Origin: Algoriphagus sp. CAU 1675
GTDB lineage: Bacteria > Bacteroidota > Bacteroidia > Cytophagales > Cyclobacteriaceae
DNA: 64,000 nt
Assembly (NCBI RefSeq): GCF_029222925.1
Contig: NZ_JARHUI010000001.1
Location: 186,986 to 250,985, forward strand
Direction of reading: 5' to 3'
Of this stretch, positions 8,838 to 17,230 are shown piece after piece (positions within the stretch are counted from its first letter, which is position 1; the number at the start of each line of letters is the position of its first letter). The notes under the pieces were generated by a model, which did not search any database, was not told the origin of the DNA, and saw only the letters and a list, made by a program, of their open reading frames with translations. The translations under genes and the position numbers were made by a program.

Positions 8838-9593
8838 ATGAAAACTCCCGAAAGACTATTATCAAGAAGAGAATTTATGTCCAACAGTACCAAGGCAGGG
8901 CTGGCAGTAGGCCTAGTTGGAAGCGGTATTTTGACTGCATGCAGCAATGAAGTGAAAGGAGATGCCCAAGCCGTTTTGGCAACTAGCTTCACACAAACAC
9001 CTCTTGCCTATGATTTTGCGGCATTGGAACCTCATATAGATGCCCAAACTATGGAAATCCACTATACCAAACATGCAGCTGGATATGCCAAAAACCTAGG
9101 CGATGCAATCGTCGATGAAAAAGTAGATACCAACAAGCCTTTGGAGGAAGTTCTGGCAAAAATCTCCTCCTATTCCACAAAAATGAGAAACAATGGGGGA
9201 GGACATTACAACCATGAATTGTTCTGGAAAATCATGAGCCCTCAGGGCGGAGGAAAACCGGAAGGTGCATTGGCTGAAGCCATCAACTCTGGGTTTGGAA
9301 GCTTTGAAACTTTTGTTGAGCAGTTTGAAACAGCCGCAAAGACCAGGTTTGGCTCCGGATGGGCTTGGTTGGTAGTGGGAGAAGATCAAAAACTGGCAAT
9401 AGGATCAACCCCAAATCAGGACAATCCATTGATGGATATTTCAGATTTCAAGGGAACCCCATTGATGGGTCTGGATGTGTGGGAGCACGCTTATTATTTG
9501 CACTACCAAAACAGAAGACCCGAATATGTTTCCGCTTTTTGGAATGTAATCAACTGGAATGCAGTAGCTGAGCGATACAATGCTATCATCTGA
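8838..9593 (+). CDS. exported Mn-type superoxide dismutase with Tat/lipoprotein signal
   Basis: Dismutates superoxide to peroxide and oxygen. The 251-residue product starts with a twin-arginine signal (L-S-R-R-E-F-M, R10-R11), a hydrophobic stretch (about 19-31) and a lipobox I-L-T-A-C with C35. A folded, metal-loaded enzyme anchored outside the inner membrane is therefore predicted. The Fe/Mn-SOD domain follows from about 52. Metal ligands are H75, H126 (in [11 protein letters not shown]), D213 and H217 (in D-V-W-E-H-A-Y-Y). G-G-G-H and P-N-Q-D-N-P-L-M favour the Mn form over Fe. The frame is open upstream to 8745, but the ATG at 8838 places the signal correctly. A terminator follows. Confidence 0.92.
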   Translation: MKTPERLLSRREFMSNSTKAGLAVGLVGSGILTACSNEVKGDAQAVLATSFTQTPLAYDFAALEPHIDAQTMEIHYTKHAAGYAKNLGDAIVDEKVDTNKPLEEVLAKISSYSTKMRNNGGGHYNHELFWKIMSPQGGGKPEGALAEAINSGFGSFETFVEQFETAAKTRFGSGWAWLVVGEDQKLAIGSTPNQDNPLMDISDFKGTPLMGLDVWEHAYYLHYQNRRPEYVSAFWNVINWNAVAERYNAII

Positions 9594-9613
9594 TTGGAAA
9601 TAAACAAAAATTA

Positions 9614-9637
9614 AAAGGCCGGTTTTCCGGTCTTTTT
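9614..9637 (+). terminator. intrinsic terminator after the superoxide dismutase gene
   Basis: The stem AAAGGCCGG (9614-9622) pairs with CCGGTCTTT (9627-9635) around a TTTT loop, with one G-T wobble, and is followed by a T-run. It lies 20 bases after the stop codon. Confidence 0.8.
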
Positions 9638-9675
9638 CATTTATTTCAACCTCTGTAATAATTACCTTTTACCTT

Positions 9676-10143
9676 ATGCAAGATCCTAAATCACTCACAT
9701 CAGTAGCCCTATTTCACGAAACTTTCAAGCACCCGGTATTGGCTGAGCCTGCTATTCCCTCACAAACCCGTTGTAACTTGAGGGTGTCCCTTTTGGCCGA
9801 GGAACTCAAAGAGCTGGAAGAAGCCATTGAAAACAAAGACTTAGTGGAAATCGCCGATGCACTTTGTGATCTCCAATATGTGCTTTCGGGAGCGATCCTT
9901 GAATTTGGCTTAGGAGAAAAATTCAAAGAGCTTTTCGATGAGGTTCAGCGATCCAACATGAGTAAAGCCTGTAAATCAGAAGAAGAGGCCAAGGCAACTG
10001 TTGCACATTACGAAGCTAAAGGAACTCCCTGTTTCTATGAAAAAGAAGGAGATCTCTTCCTTGTGTTCAGAGAAGAGGATCACAAAACCCTTAAATCCGT
10101 CAATTATTCACCGGCTGACCTTGCCGGGATTCTGAAAAAATAA
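9676..10143 (+). CDS. MazG-like / PRA-PH family nucleotide pyrophosphohydrolase
   Basis: A 155-residue protein of the all-alpha NTP pyrophosphatase group, which splits (d)NTPs or modified nucleotides to monophosphates and pyrophosphate. The metal-binding pattern is visible as E-E-L-K-E-L-E-E-A (about 37-45) followed by E-I-A-D-A-L-C-D-L-Q-Y-V (about 57-68), the E-x-x-E ... E-x-x-D arrangement of the family. E-V-Q-R-S-N-M-S-K (about 92-100) is also shared with relatives. The C-terminal 40 residues are an extension of unknown role. It is a single gene between two terminators. The substrate cannot be inferred; a house-cleaning role is a guess. Confidence 0.75.
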   Translation: MQDPKSLTSVALFHETFKHPVLAEPAIPSQTRCNLRVSLLAEELKELEEAIENKDLVEIADALCDLQYVLSGAILEFGLGEKFKELFDEVQRSNMSKACKSEEEAKATVAHYEAKGTPCFYEKEGDLFLVFREEDHKTLKSVNYSPADLAGILKK

Positions 10144-10173
10144 AAGACTTTTCAGGAATTAAGTAGGATAATC

Positions 10174-10202
10174 AAGCCGGTGTTTCGATGCCGGCTTTTT
10201 TA
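10174..10202 (+). terminator. intrinsic terminator after the MazG-like gene
   Basis: A perfect 7-bp stem (AAGCCGG at 10174-10180 with CCGGCTT at 10191-10197), a 10-base loop and a T-run. It stands 30 bases after the stop codon. Confidence 0.8.
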
Positions 10203-10244
10203 TTGGAAAAAACTGCTGTTTCTCGAAATAAAGAAATGGCCATA

Positions 10245-10277
10245 AAACACAAAAGCCCCGCATAATTGCGGAGCTTT
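10245..10277 (-). terminator. terminator of the tRNA transcript
   Basis: A 10-bp stem with one mismatch (10252-10261 with 10268-10277, loop ATAATT). On the minus strand it is followed by TTTTGTGTTTT. It begins 4 bases after the 3' end of tRNA-Leu. Confidence 0.7.
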
Positions 10278-10280
10278 GAG

Positions 10281-10364
10281 TACCAGGAGCGGGAATCGAA
10301 CCCGCACGGCCTAAAGGCCACAAGATTTTAAGTCTTGCGTGTCTACCTATTCCACCATCCCGGC
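10281..10364 (-). tRNA. tRNA-Leu(UAA)
   Basis: An 84-base tRNA with a long variable arm, as expected for leucine. The acceptor stem pairs GCCGGGA with TCCTGGT (two G-T wobbles), with discriminator A. The anticodon loop lies within GACTTAAAATC, giving anticodon UAA. The T arm has GGTTCGATTCC. The CCA end is not encoded. It is followed by a hairpin terminator on the same strand, and tRNA-Gly lies 64 bases upstream. Confidence 0.95.
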
Positions 10365-10401
10365 GAATGATGTAAAGTTCGTCTAAACTTCTTTAAACAA
10401 C

Positions 10402-10424
10402 AAAGCCCTTTGACAAGGGCTTTT
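10402..10424. terminator. hairpin between the two tRNA genes
   Basis: A perfect 9-bp stem (AAAGCCCTT at 10402-10410 with AAGGGCTTT at 10415-10423) with a TGAC loop. It starts 5 bases after the 3' end of tRNA-Gly on the minus strand. It may end or attenuate that transcript before tRNA-Leu. Confidence 0.65.
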
Positions 10425-10428
10425 ATCG

Positions 10429-10501
<73 letters not shown>

Positions 10502-10642
10502 TTATATTAAACCCGGAACTTGATCCGAGCGAATTGTGGATGCAAAGGTAAGTTCCCGATTGATTTATCCAATAATTAGAACAGGAAATTTTTTCAAAAA
10601 TTATCAGAAAACCTCACATACACCTGATTTTCAGTGATTTTT

Positions 10643-11440
10643 TCAAAATTCATAGGAAGCTAAAATTTTGATCATTTCCCCAATATTGCGAGCACCTAGC
10701 TTTCTTAGGATATTTTTTCGGTGGGTAGCCACTGTATTAATGGAAATGTTGAGCTTCTCTGCTATTTCTCTGGACTCCATCCCTTCAAGCAAAAGGATCA
10801 CTATTTCCTTTTCCTTTTTTGTAAGCTTCACCTCTTTGGAATTAGGAGAGTTCTTGCTCACAATTACACGTGTGCCATCCTCCTTGCTGTAAGAATAATT
10901 CCAGTCATAGCCTTTTACCTTGGGTGGATTAAATAGCTGAATGATAATGTGCAAATCCATGGCGAAGTTACCGTCCGAATCAATAAGATAGGGTCTTACT
11001 TTTCCCTGAACCCAGATTACTTCCAAACTTGTCCTATGAACCCATCGCGTGGTATAGGCAAATTCAAAAGTGTGCCGCTCTTTCAAGGTAAGTGAATGGA
11101 AAGCTTCAAAGACTATCTTTTGGAACTTGAACAGCTCATCCCTGTCATCAGGATGTATCAGGGTAAAAGATGCTTCCATCCCCTTTTTCCGTAAAATTGA
11201 TTCGGGATAACCTGTGATCCTCTCCACATCACCAGTAAAGAAGTGAAGGCTCAAATTTCGATAATCAAAACAGGCAATAATAAAGCCCTCCTTGATCCCA
11301 ATATTGTGACCAAGTTTCTGCAAGTCTTCAATTAGTTTAGGCTCATCAGGATGCTCTTTAAATTCCTGATTGGCCCAATCCTGAAAAAACTTGGTAAACT
11401 TCTCTTGCTTTTTAAGGTCTTTGATTAATACCTTATCCAT
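10643..11440 (-). CDS. PAS-domain LuxR-type transcriptional regulator
   Basis: A 265-residue regulator. The N-terminal part (about 50-175) resembles a PAS fold: F-F-T-G-D-V-E-R-I-T-G-Y-P is a typical PAS core line and I-H-P-D-D-R is the usual loop. The C-terminal helix-turn-helix (about 203-262) is of the LuxR/GerE type, with L-T-K-K-E-K-E-I-V at the start and I-S-I-N-T-V-A-T-H-R-K-N-I-L-R-K-L as the recognition helix. No receiver domain and no acyl-homoserine lactone domain are seen. PAS-LuxR proteins of this size are common in Bacteroidota, with unknown signals. It is a single gene upstream of the tRNA pair and reads away from mutS. Confidence 0.85.
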   Translation of the reverse strand: MDKVLIKDLKKQEKFTKFFQDWANQEFKEHPDEPKLIEDLQKLGHNIGIKEGFIIACFDYRNLSLHFFTGDVERITGYPESILRKKGMEASFTLIHPDDRDELFKFQKIVFEAFHSLTLKERHTFEFAYTTRWVHRTSLEVIWVQGKVRPYLIDSDGNFAMDLHIIIQLFNPPKVKGYDWNYSYSKEDGTRVIVSKNSPNSKEVKLTKKEKEIVILLLEGMESREIAEKLNISINTVATHRKNILRKLGARNIGEMIKILASYEF

Positions 11441-11495
11441 GAAAGCTGCTTTAATTAGAACATTAGGAGGGAAAATAGTAAAAAAACTAAACTTA

Positions 11496-14099
11496 TTATT
11501 CTAATTTTTTTTTGATTTCATGGAGTTTAAGAAGTGCTTCAATCGGTGAGATGGAGTTTATATCAATTTGATCCAATAAGTCCTTGACTTCCGAAAACTT
11601 AGGATCCATTTCAAATAAACTCAGCTGGAAATTATTTTTTGGGACGGATTTAAAAGTTTCTTTTTTTTCCAGATTTGCTTTGTCTTTTTCCAAATGGGAC
11701 ATGATTTCTGAGGCGCGCAAAACGACCGGGTTAGGCATACCAGCCATTTGTGCCACATGGATACCAAAGCTGTGTTCGCTACCTCCTTCTTTCAGTTTCC
11801 TCATGAAAATCACCTTATTGCCCACCTCTTTGACGGCAACATTGAAATTCTTGATTTTTGGAAAATCTGAAGCCAATTGGTTGAGTTCATGGTAATGAGT
11901 AGCAAAGAGCGTTTTCGCCTTATAGCTAGGATGATTGTGTAAAAACTCAACGATGGACCAAGCGATGGAAATACCATCATAGGTGGATGTACCTCTCCCG
12001 ATCTCATCCATCAGGACCAAACTTCGGTCAGAAAGGTTATTCAAAATACTGGCCGTTTCGGTCATTTCCACCATAAAAGTGGACTCTCCCTTGGAAAGAT
12101 TGTCCGAAGCCCCAACTCGGGTAAATACCTTATCGATGATCCCAACTCTAGCAAAGGAAGCCGGAACAAAACTGCCCATTTGAGCCATTAGAACGATTAA
12201 AGCGGTCTGCCTAAGCAAGGCAGATTTACCGGCCATATTGGGGCCGGTGATAATCATAATCTGTTGGCTATCATTGTCAAGATAGATATCGTTGGGCACA
12301 TAGTCCTCTCCCGGAGGCAATTGCTTTTCAATGACCGGATGACGCCCGTCTTTGATTTCCAAAGTTTCCGTATCCGAAACTTTAGGTCTGCTATAGCCAT
12401 TTGCCTGGGCCACGCTCGCAAAGGAAATCAATGAATCAAGAGTTCCGATAATTTTTGCATTCTGCTGGATCTGGGTTACAAACTGAGCCGCTTCCTGCAC
12501 CAATTCCTGAAAGTATTTTTGCTCCAAGGCAATCATTTTATCCTCAGCATGAAGAATTTTCTCTTCATAATCCTTCAGTTCTGGAGTAATGTACCGCTCA
12601 GCGTTGACAAGGGTCTGTTTCCTGATCCACTCCTGAGGCACCTTGTCTTTATGCGCATGAGTAACCTCCAGATAGTAGCCAAAAACCTTGTTGTACGCGA
12701 TTTTGAGTGAAGTAATTCCAGTATTTTGAACTTCTCTTTGCTGAATCTGTACCAGATAATCCTTACCCTTATTTGCGAGATTTCTGTATTCATCCAATTC
12801 AGCATCCACCCCATCCTTGATCACTCCTCCCTGATGAAGAAGCATGGGAGCATCTTCCTGAAGTTCTTTTTCAATTTTTTCAAGCAAAAACTCACAGGGG
12901 TGAATCTGATCCGAAAGCCTTTGTAGAGTAGGGTGGTCCTGATCTTTCAAAAGTGCCTTTATCGGTAAAGTAGCTTTCAAGGCCCGCTTGATCTGGTTCA
13001 TCTCACGAGGATTCACTCTTCCCACTACCACTTTGGAAATCAATCGTTCCAAATCACCAATATGTCTTAGGTGTGATACGGCTTGCTCAATGAGTTCGGG
13101 GTTTTTATAGAAAAAATCTACTACGTTGAGGCGTTCCTCTATTTGAGCCTTATCCTTTAGAGGCAAAACCATCCATTTTTTCATCATTCTGGAACCCATA
13201 GGGGTCACAGTTTGATCCAAAATCTGGATCAAAGGAACTCCTCCCTCATGCTGGGGAAAAACCAATTCAAGATTGCGGATGGTGAATTTATCCAGCCAAA
13301 CGTATTTTTCTTCGGCAATCCTGGAAATGGCCGAAATATGCTGGACCTCCTTATGCTCCGTTTCTTCCAAATAGTATAAAACAGCGCCAGCAGCTATAAT
13401 TCCGGATTCCAAATCCTCTATTCCAAACCCCTTCAAATTGGCAGTACCAAAGTGATTTTTGAGTTTTTCGTAGGTAAAATCAAACTGATAAACCCAATCC
13501 TCACAATTGAAGGTGATGTAATCATTCTTGATGATTTCCGAGGCTGTCTTTTTTGCTGCCTTGGAATAAATGATTTCTGAAGGGGCAAAACTCTGCAATA
13601 GTTTTTCGAGGTAGGCAGCAGTTCCTTCAGCCGCCATAAACTCCCCAGTGGAAACATCCAAAAAAGCAATCCCGTGCTTTTCTTTTCCAAAATGGATAGA
13701 AGCCAGATAATTGTTTTTTCGGGTATCCAAAACCTGGTCGTTGTAGGATAATCCCGGAGTTACCAATTCCGTCACTCCCCTTTTGACGATTCCTTTGACG
13801 GATTTAGGATCTTCTAATTGATCACAAATGGCCACCCTATTGCCTGCACGAACCAGTTTGGGAAGGTAATTGTCAAGGGAATGGTGAGGAAAACCCGCCA
13901 ATTCGATATGAGAAGCAGCACCATTGGCGCGTTTGGTCAAAACAATGTCCAGGACTTTGCTTGCCACCACTGCATCCTCTCCAAACGTTTCATAAAAATC
14001 CCCAACGCGAAACAAAAGCAAAGCACCGGGATGCTTGGCTTTGATCGCATTATATTGCTTCATTAGTGGGGTTTCTTTACCGTCTTTTGACTTACTCAT
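11496..14099 (-). CDS. mutS: DNA mismatch repair protein MutS
   Basis: Recognises mispairs and starts methyl-independent mismatch repair with MutL. It has 867 residues, a normal length. The mismatch-binding motif F-R-V-G-D-F-Y-E-T-F-G-E-D-A (about 30-43) contains the Phe-x-Glu that wedges into the mispair. The C-terminal ATPase has Walker A G-P-N-M-A-G-K-S (about 615-622), the signature region around S-T-F-M-V-E-M-T-E, Walker B L-V-L-M-D-E-I-G-R-G-T-S and F-A-T-H-Y-H-E-L. A clear ATG start lies 79 bases from the divergent SpoU methylase gene. The presence of MutS1 with an intact motif set indicates active mismatch repair. Confidence 0.98.
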   Translation of the reverse strand: MSKSKDGKETPLMKQYNAIKAKHPGALLLFRVGDFYETFGEDAVVASKVLDIVLTKRANGAASHIELAGFPHHSLDNYLPKLVRAGNRVAICDQLEDPKSVKGIVKRGVTELVTPGLSYNDQVLDTRKNNYLASIHFGKEKHGIAFLDVSTGEFMAAEGTAAYLEKLLQSFAPSEIIYSKAAKKTASEIIKNDYITFNCEDWVYQFDFTYEKLKNHFGTANLKGFGIEDLESGIIAAGAVLYYLEETEHKEVQHISAISRIAEEKYVWLDKFTIRNLELVFPQHEGGVPLIQILDQTVTPMGSRMMKKWMVLPLKDKAQIEERLNVVDFFYKNPELIEQAVSHLRHIGDLERLISKVVVGRVNPREMNQIKRALKATLPIKALLKDQDHPTLQRLSDQIHPCEFLLEKIEKELQEDAPMLLHQGGVIKDGVDAELDEYRNLANKGKDYLVQIQQREVQNTGITSLKIAYNKVFGYYLEVTHAHKDKVPQEWIRKQTLVNAERYITPELKDYEEKILHAEDKMIALEQKYFQELVQEAAQFVTQIQQNAKIIGTLDSLISFASVAQANGYSRPKVSDTETLEIKDGRHPVIEKQLPPGEDYVPNDIYLDNDSQQIMIITGPNMAGKSALLRQTALIVLMAQMGSFVPASFARVGIIDKVFTRVGASDNLSKGESTFMVEMTETASILNNLSDRSLVLMDEIGRGTSTYDGISIAWSIVEFLHNHPSYKAKTLFATHYHELNQLASDFPKIKNFNVAVKEVGNKVIFMRKLKEGGSEHSFGIHVAQMAGMPNPVVLRASEIMSHLEKDKANLEKKETFKSVPKNNFQLSLFEMDPKFSEVKDLLDQIDINSISPIEALLKLHEIKKKLE

Positions 14100-14178
14100 G
14101 AGTGCTGCTTAATTCTCTTAAATTTGGGGGATCGAATAAAGTCTGAAAATAGAGGATAAGCAAGGGAGATCAAAAAAG

Positions 14179-14712
14179 ATGAAGAAATTAAGCATGGACG
14201 AGCTGGAAAGGCTCTCAGTAGAAGAGTTCAAAGAGACCAAAAAGTCTCCGATCGTATTGGTTTTGGACAATGTGCGGAGCCTCAACAATGTAGGTTCAGC
14301 ATTTAGAACAGGAGATGCTTTTCGGGTTGAGAAAATCTATCTCTGTGGAATTACCGGACAACCTCCTCATCGGGACATTCAAAAAACAGCACTTGGAGCC
14401 ACCGAATCAGTGGATTGGGAATATAGTCTACATACCCTTGATACAGTGAAAAAGCTCAAATCAGAGGGATATCAAATCTGTGCGCTGGAACAGGTGGACC
14501 AGTCGGTAATGCTCAATGAATTTTCCCCGGATAAAGGAAAAAAATATGCCCTAGTCTTTGGAAATGAGGTTTTTGGTGTGGAAGAGGAAGTACTTAAAGC
14601 TTGTGATCAAGTTTTGGAAATTCCCCAATTGGGAACCAAACACTCCCTGAATATCTCTGTTTCCCTTGGGATTGCTGTCTGGGATCTAATGGTGAAACTC
14701 AAGCAACTTTAA
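14179..14712 (+). CDS. SpoU/TrmH-family RNA 2'-O-methyltransferase
   Basis: A 177-residue single-domain SPOUT enzyme that methylates a ribose 2'-OH in tRNA or rRNA. Motif I is D-N-V-R-S-L-N-N-V-G-S-A-F-R-T (about 29-43). Motif II is A-L-V-F-G-N-E-V-F-G-V. Motif III is I-P-Q-L-G-T-K-H-S-L-N-I-S-V-S, which forms the knotted SAM pocket. No extra RNA-binding domain is present, unlike RlmB. It is divergent from mutS and convergent with the thioesterase gene. Whether the target is tRNA Gm18 or rRNA cannot be decided. Confidence 0.88.
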   Translation: MKKLSMDELERLSVEEFKETKKSPIVLVLDNVRSLNNVGSAFRTGDAFRVEKIYLCGITGQPPHRDIQKTALGATESVDWEYSLHTLDTVKKLKSEGYQICALEQVDQSVMLNEFSPDKGKKYALVFGNEVFGVEEEVLKACDQVLEIPQLGTKHSLNISVSLGIAVWDLMVKLKQL

Positions 14713-14739
14713 TTAGTACAAAATAGAGTTGTATAAAAC

Positions 14740-15207
14740 TTACTGAACCCCCAAATCCTGGATCTTTACATGGGTTTTGATCAGATTGCTACTGGCCTTT
14801 GCGACAATTTTCCCTGATTCTTTGCGAATAATTGCCTCCCAGTGATTCACGTTTGATCCGAACCGAACAAGTTTGGCTGAAACTTCCAGCATTTCACCAA
14901 TTTTTGCGGAAGCAAGAAAATCAACATTCAAATTGATACTGGTCATAAGATAATCCGAGCCTGCAACGAAATTTCCCATTCCGATTACATCATCCAACAT
15001 GAGAGAAATCACTCCACCGTGTAGGATTTGGGCTGGATTGCACATCTCAGGCCTGACTTCAAACTGAACCTTGATGGAGTGTTGGTCTATTTCTAAAAGA
15101 GTACCTCCCAGCCAATTTCCTGCGGCAGAGGGTGTTTTATCCAGCTTTTTACCAATCTGGGATTTGAAAAATTCCAACTGGGGGCTAATATTATTAGTTG
15201 TTTTCAT
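14740..15207 (-). CDS. PaaI-like hotdog-fold acyl-CoA thioesterase
   Basis: A 155-residue hotdog-fold protein, expected to hydrolyse acyl-CoA thioesters in the cytoplasm as a tetramer. The family line is H-G-G-V-I-S-L-M-L-D-D-V (about 70-81): the His-Gly-Gly loop and the acidic residue on the following helix match the PaaI/ACOT13 group. The upstream unknown gene ends 2 bases before this start, so the two are translated together at the end of the minus-strand comF run. The acyl substrate is unknown. Confidence 0.78.
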   Translation of the reverse strand: MKTTNNISPQLEFFKSQIGKKLDKTPSAAGNWLGGTLLEIDQHSIKVQFEVRPEMCNPAQILHGGVISLMLDDVIGMGNFVAGSDYLMTSINLNVDFLASAKIGEMLEVSAKLVRFGSNVNHWEAIIRKESGKIVAKASSNLIKTHVKIQDLGVQ

Positions 15208-15209
15208 TT

Positions 15210-15785
15210 TTATTCCAATAGTCTATAAAAGTCATCCAAAACTGAGTTTAGACCTTCTTTTTCATTTTCATCGGTCCAAATAGGGACTGTTTTTCCATCT
15301 AGTATCAATTCAAAAGAATCAAAATCCCTTATAAAGGTCTCCAACTGTTTGACATAGCTCAGATGGTCAAATTTGTTTCCGTTTTGGAAAACAAAATCCT
15401 GAGCAGAACTATCTGAACTGACACGGATTTTTAGTGGCCAATCCGTATTTCTTGGTTCCAAATATAGATAAGCCTCGTCTTTCCTGGGATTCAAAATCAA
15501 AACCAAATCGACCGATGGTGATTCCTTGGAGGCTTCCATCGACTCATGTCTGAACAAAGTCATACCCGCATCTTGTCGATACTCCCGATCATAATTGATT
15601 GCTTTCAGGTTTAAAAAATAAAGCCGTGAAGAACTGGTAACTCTGAATGTTCGATCCTCTCCTGAGTTTTGGGCTCTTTTTGTATTGAAAAAAGAAAGAC
15701 CCAAAACCAGAACAAATGAAGCTAAGCCGAAGATCTTAAGGACCTTTTTGAGTTCTGGAGTAAAAATTGGGTCTTTAGAAGACAT
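15210..15785 (-). CDS. uncharacterised membrane-anchored protein
   Basis: A 191-residue protein not recognised as any family. A short cytoplasmic N-terminus precedes one membrane helix (about 16-33, F-G-L-A-S-F-V-L-V-L-G-L-S-F-F). The rest is predicted to face the periplasm: a mainly beta-like region with the segments S-R-L-Y-F-L-N-L and D-A-Y-L-Y-L-E-P-R (as seen in the translation around 55-110) and a C-terminal acidic helix. There are no cysteines and no catalytic motif. It sits between the PLP decarboxylase (18 bases upstream) and the thioesterase (2 bases downstream), so it is part of that transcript. Its role is unknown. Confidence 0.6.
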   Translation of the reverse strand: MSSKDPIFTPELKKVLKIFGLASFVLVLGLSFFNTKRAQNSGEDRTFRVTSSSRLYFLNLKAINYDREYRQDAGMTLFRHESMEASKESPSVDLVLILNPRKDEAYLYLEPRNTDWPLKIRVSSDSSAQDFVFQNGNKFDHLSYVKQLETFIRDFDSFELILDGKTVPIWTDENEKEGLNSVLDDFYRLLE

Positions 15786-15803
15786 CTTAAGATGGTTTTC
15801 TTT

Positions 15804-17219
15804 TCAGAGAAGTTTTCTACGTTCCTCCATAAGTAAACCCCAAGCATGACTAACGTGTTTTTCTTCCACATCAGTTTGGCCTATGACCCACCGGATCACG
15901 TATTTGCCATCCAACTTAGTATGTGAAAAGAAAACTTTGCCGGAGGCATTTACCCGAGCCATCCAAGTTTCATTGAACCGGTTCAACTCCTCTTCGGAAT
16001 GTTGGGAATCCACATGTCTAAAACAAATGGTATTGAAATTTACTGGTGCCAGTATTTCCAAATTGCTTTCCGATTCAATCCAAGATTGAGCAAGCCTGGC
16101 CAACTGCAGATGCTTTCTCAGTTTTTCCCGTAGCCCTTCCAATCCATAGGAACGAATCACAAACCACAATTTGAGGGCTCTGAACCTTCTTCCCAGCTGA
16201 ATTCCCCAATCCCTGTAATTATTTACCTCTGCATCCAGTTGGGTTTTTAAATATTCAGGTGTTAGAGAGAATGTATTTACCAAATATTGAGGTTCTCGCA
16301 GGAAAAACACCGTACAATCAAAATTGGTAAACATCCATTTATGTGGGTTAAACACATAACTATCAGCGAGTTCATGTCCTTTTATATGGTGTTGAAATTC
16401 AGGAAGTAACAAAGCTGTTCCCGCAAATGCTGCATCGATATGATGCCAAATACCGTGTTTCTGGCTGATTTGGCTGATTTTCCCAATTGGATCTACTGCT
16501 GTTGAACTGGTTGTACCTAGCGCAGAAACCACACAAAGTGGTCTGAAGCCATCCTTGAGATCCCTTTGGATTGCTTTTTCCAGTTCCTCAGGAATCATGG
16601 CAAAATTTTCATCTACCGGAATTCTCACCAGATTATTGACACCCAAACCGGCTATTTTTATTCCCTTATCAATGGAAGAGTGGACATGAGCAGAAGAATA
16701 AACCCTGAATTTCTCATTCCCATTAAATCCATTTTCATTGATATTGTACTGCGTAGCCTTTTCTCTGGCAGTTAGGATTGCACTTAAAGTTGCCGTGCTG
16801 GCAGTATCATGGATGACTCCTTTCCAGTTGGAATCAATTCCTTTTGCATCTCGAAGCCAATCACAAACCCTTTCTTCGAGTTCGGTAGCGGCAGGAGAAG
16901 TCAGCCAAGACATGCATTGTGCGCCCAAAGTGGACATAAGCATTTCAGCCAAAATAGATGGCTCGGAATTATTAGCGGGAAAATATGCAAAAAAGGAAGG
17001 GTGCTGCCAATGAGTCATTCCCGGAAGAATAATCTCCTTAAAATCCCGAAAAATATTTTCGAAAGATTCTCCTTTTTCGGGAGCAGAAGATGGAATCTGA
17101 TTAAAAATATCCTTGGGCTGGATATTTGGAGTTACTGGATAGTTTTCCTTTTCCTCCAAATAATCAGCCATCCAATCCACCAGCTCATGGGCATATGCCC
17201 GGAAGTCTTCTTTTTTCAT
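15804..17219 (-). CDS. PLP-dependent group II decarboxylase (aromatic-L-amino-acid decarboxylase family)
   Basis: A 471-residue cytoplasmic enzyme that removes CO2 from an amino acid, probably aromatic, using pyridoxal phosphate. The PLP-binding lysine is in F-N-P-H-K-W-M-F (about residue 295). The N-terminal G-M-T-H-W-Q-H-P-S-F-F-A-Y-F-P line and the H-D-T-A-S-T-A-T motif are hallmarks of the DOPA/tyrosine/tryptophan decarboxylase group, and H-I-D-A-A-F-A-G follows. The length is normal. The SDR gene ends 12 bases upstream and the unknown membrane protein follows. Glutamate decarboxylase is less likely because its own signature sequences are missing. The substrate is not determined. Confidence 0.88.
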   Translation of the reverse strand: MKKEDFRAYAHELVDWMADYLEEKENYPVTPNIQPKDIFNQIPSSAPEKGESFENIFRDFKEIILPGMTHWQHPSFFAYFPANNSEPSILAEMLMSTLGAQCMSWLTSPAATELEERVCDWLRDAKGIDSNWKGVIHDTASTATLSAILTAREKATQYNINENGFNGNEKFRVYSSAHVHSSIDKGIKIAGLGVNNLVRIPVDENFAMIPEELEKAIQRDLKDGFRPLCVVSALGTTSSTAVDPIGKISQISQKHGIWHHIDAAFAGTALLLPEFQHHIKGHELADSYVFNPHKWMFTNFDCTVFFLREPQYLVNTFSLTPEYLKTQLDAEVNNYRDWGIQLGRRFRALKLWFVIRSYGLEGLREKLRKHLQLARLAQSWIESESNLEILAPVNFNTICFRHVDSQHSEEELNRFNETWMARVNASGKVFFSHTKLDGKYVIRWVIGQTDVEEKHVSHAWGLLMEERRKLL

Positions 17220-17230
17220 TCTAATGGCAA

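Noticed and set aside
10643..11440. Quorum-sensing LuxR receptor
   Set aside because: The N-terminus is PAS-like, not an autoinducer-binding domain, and no LuxI-type synthase is present.
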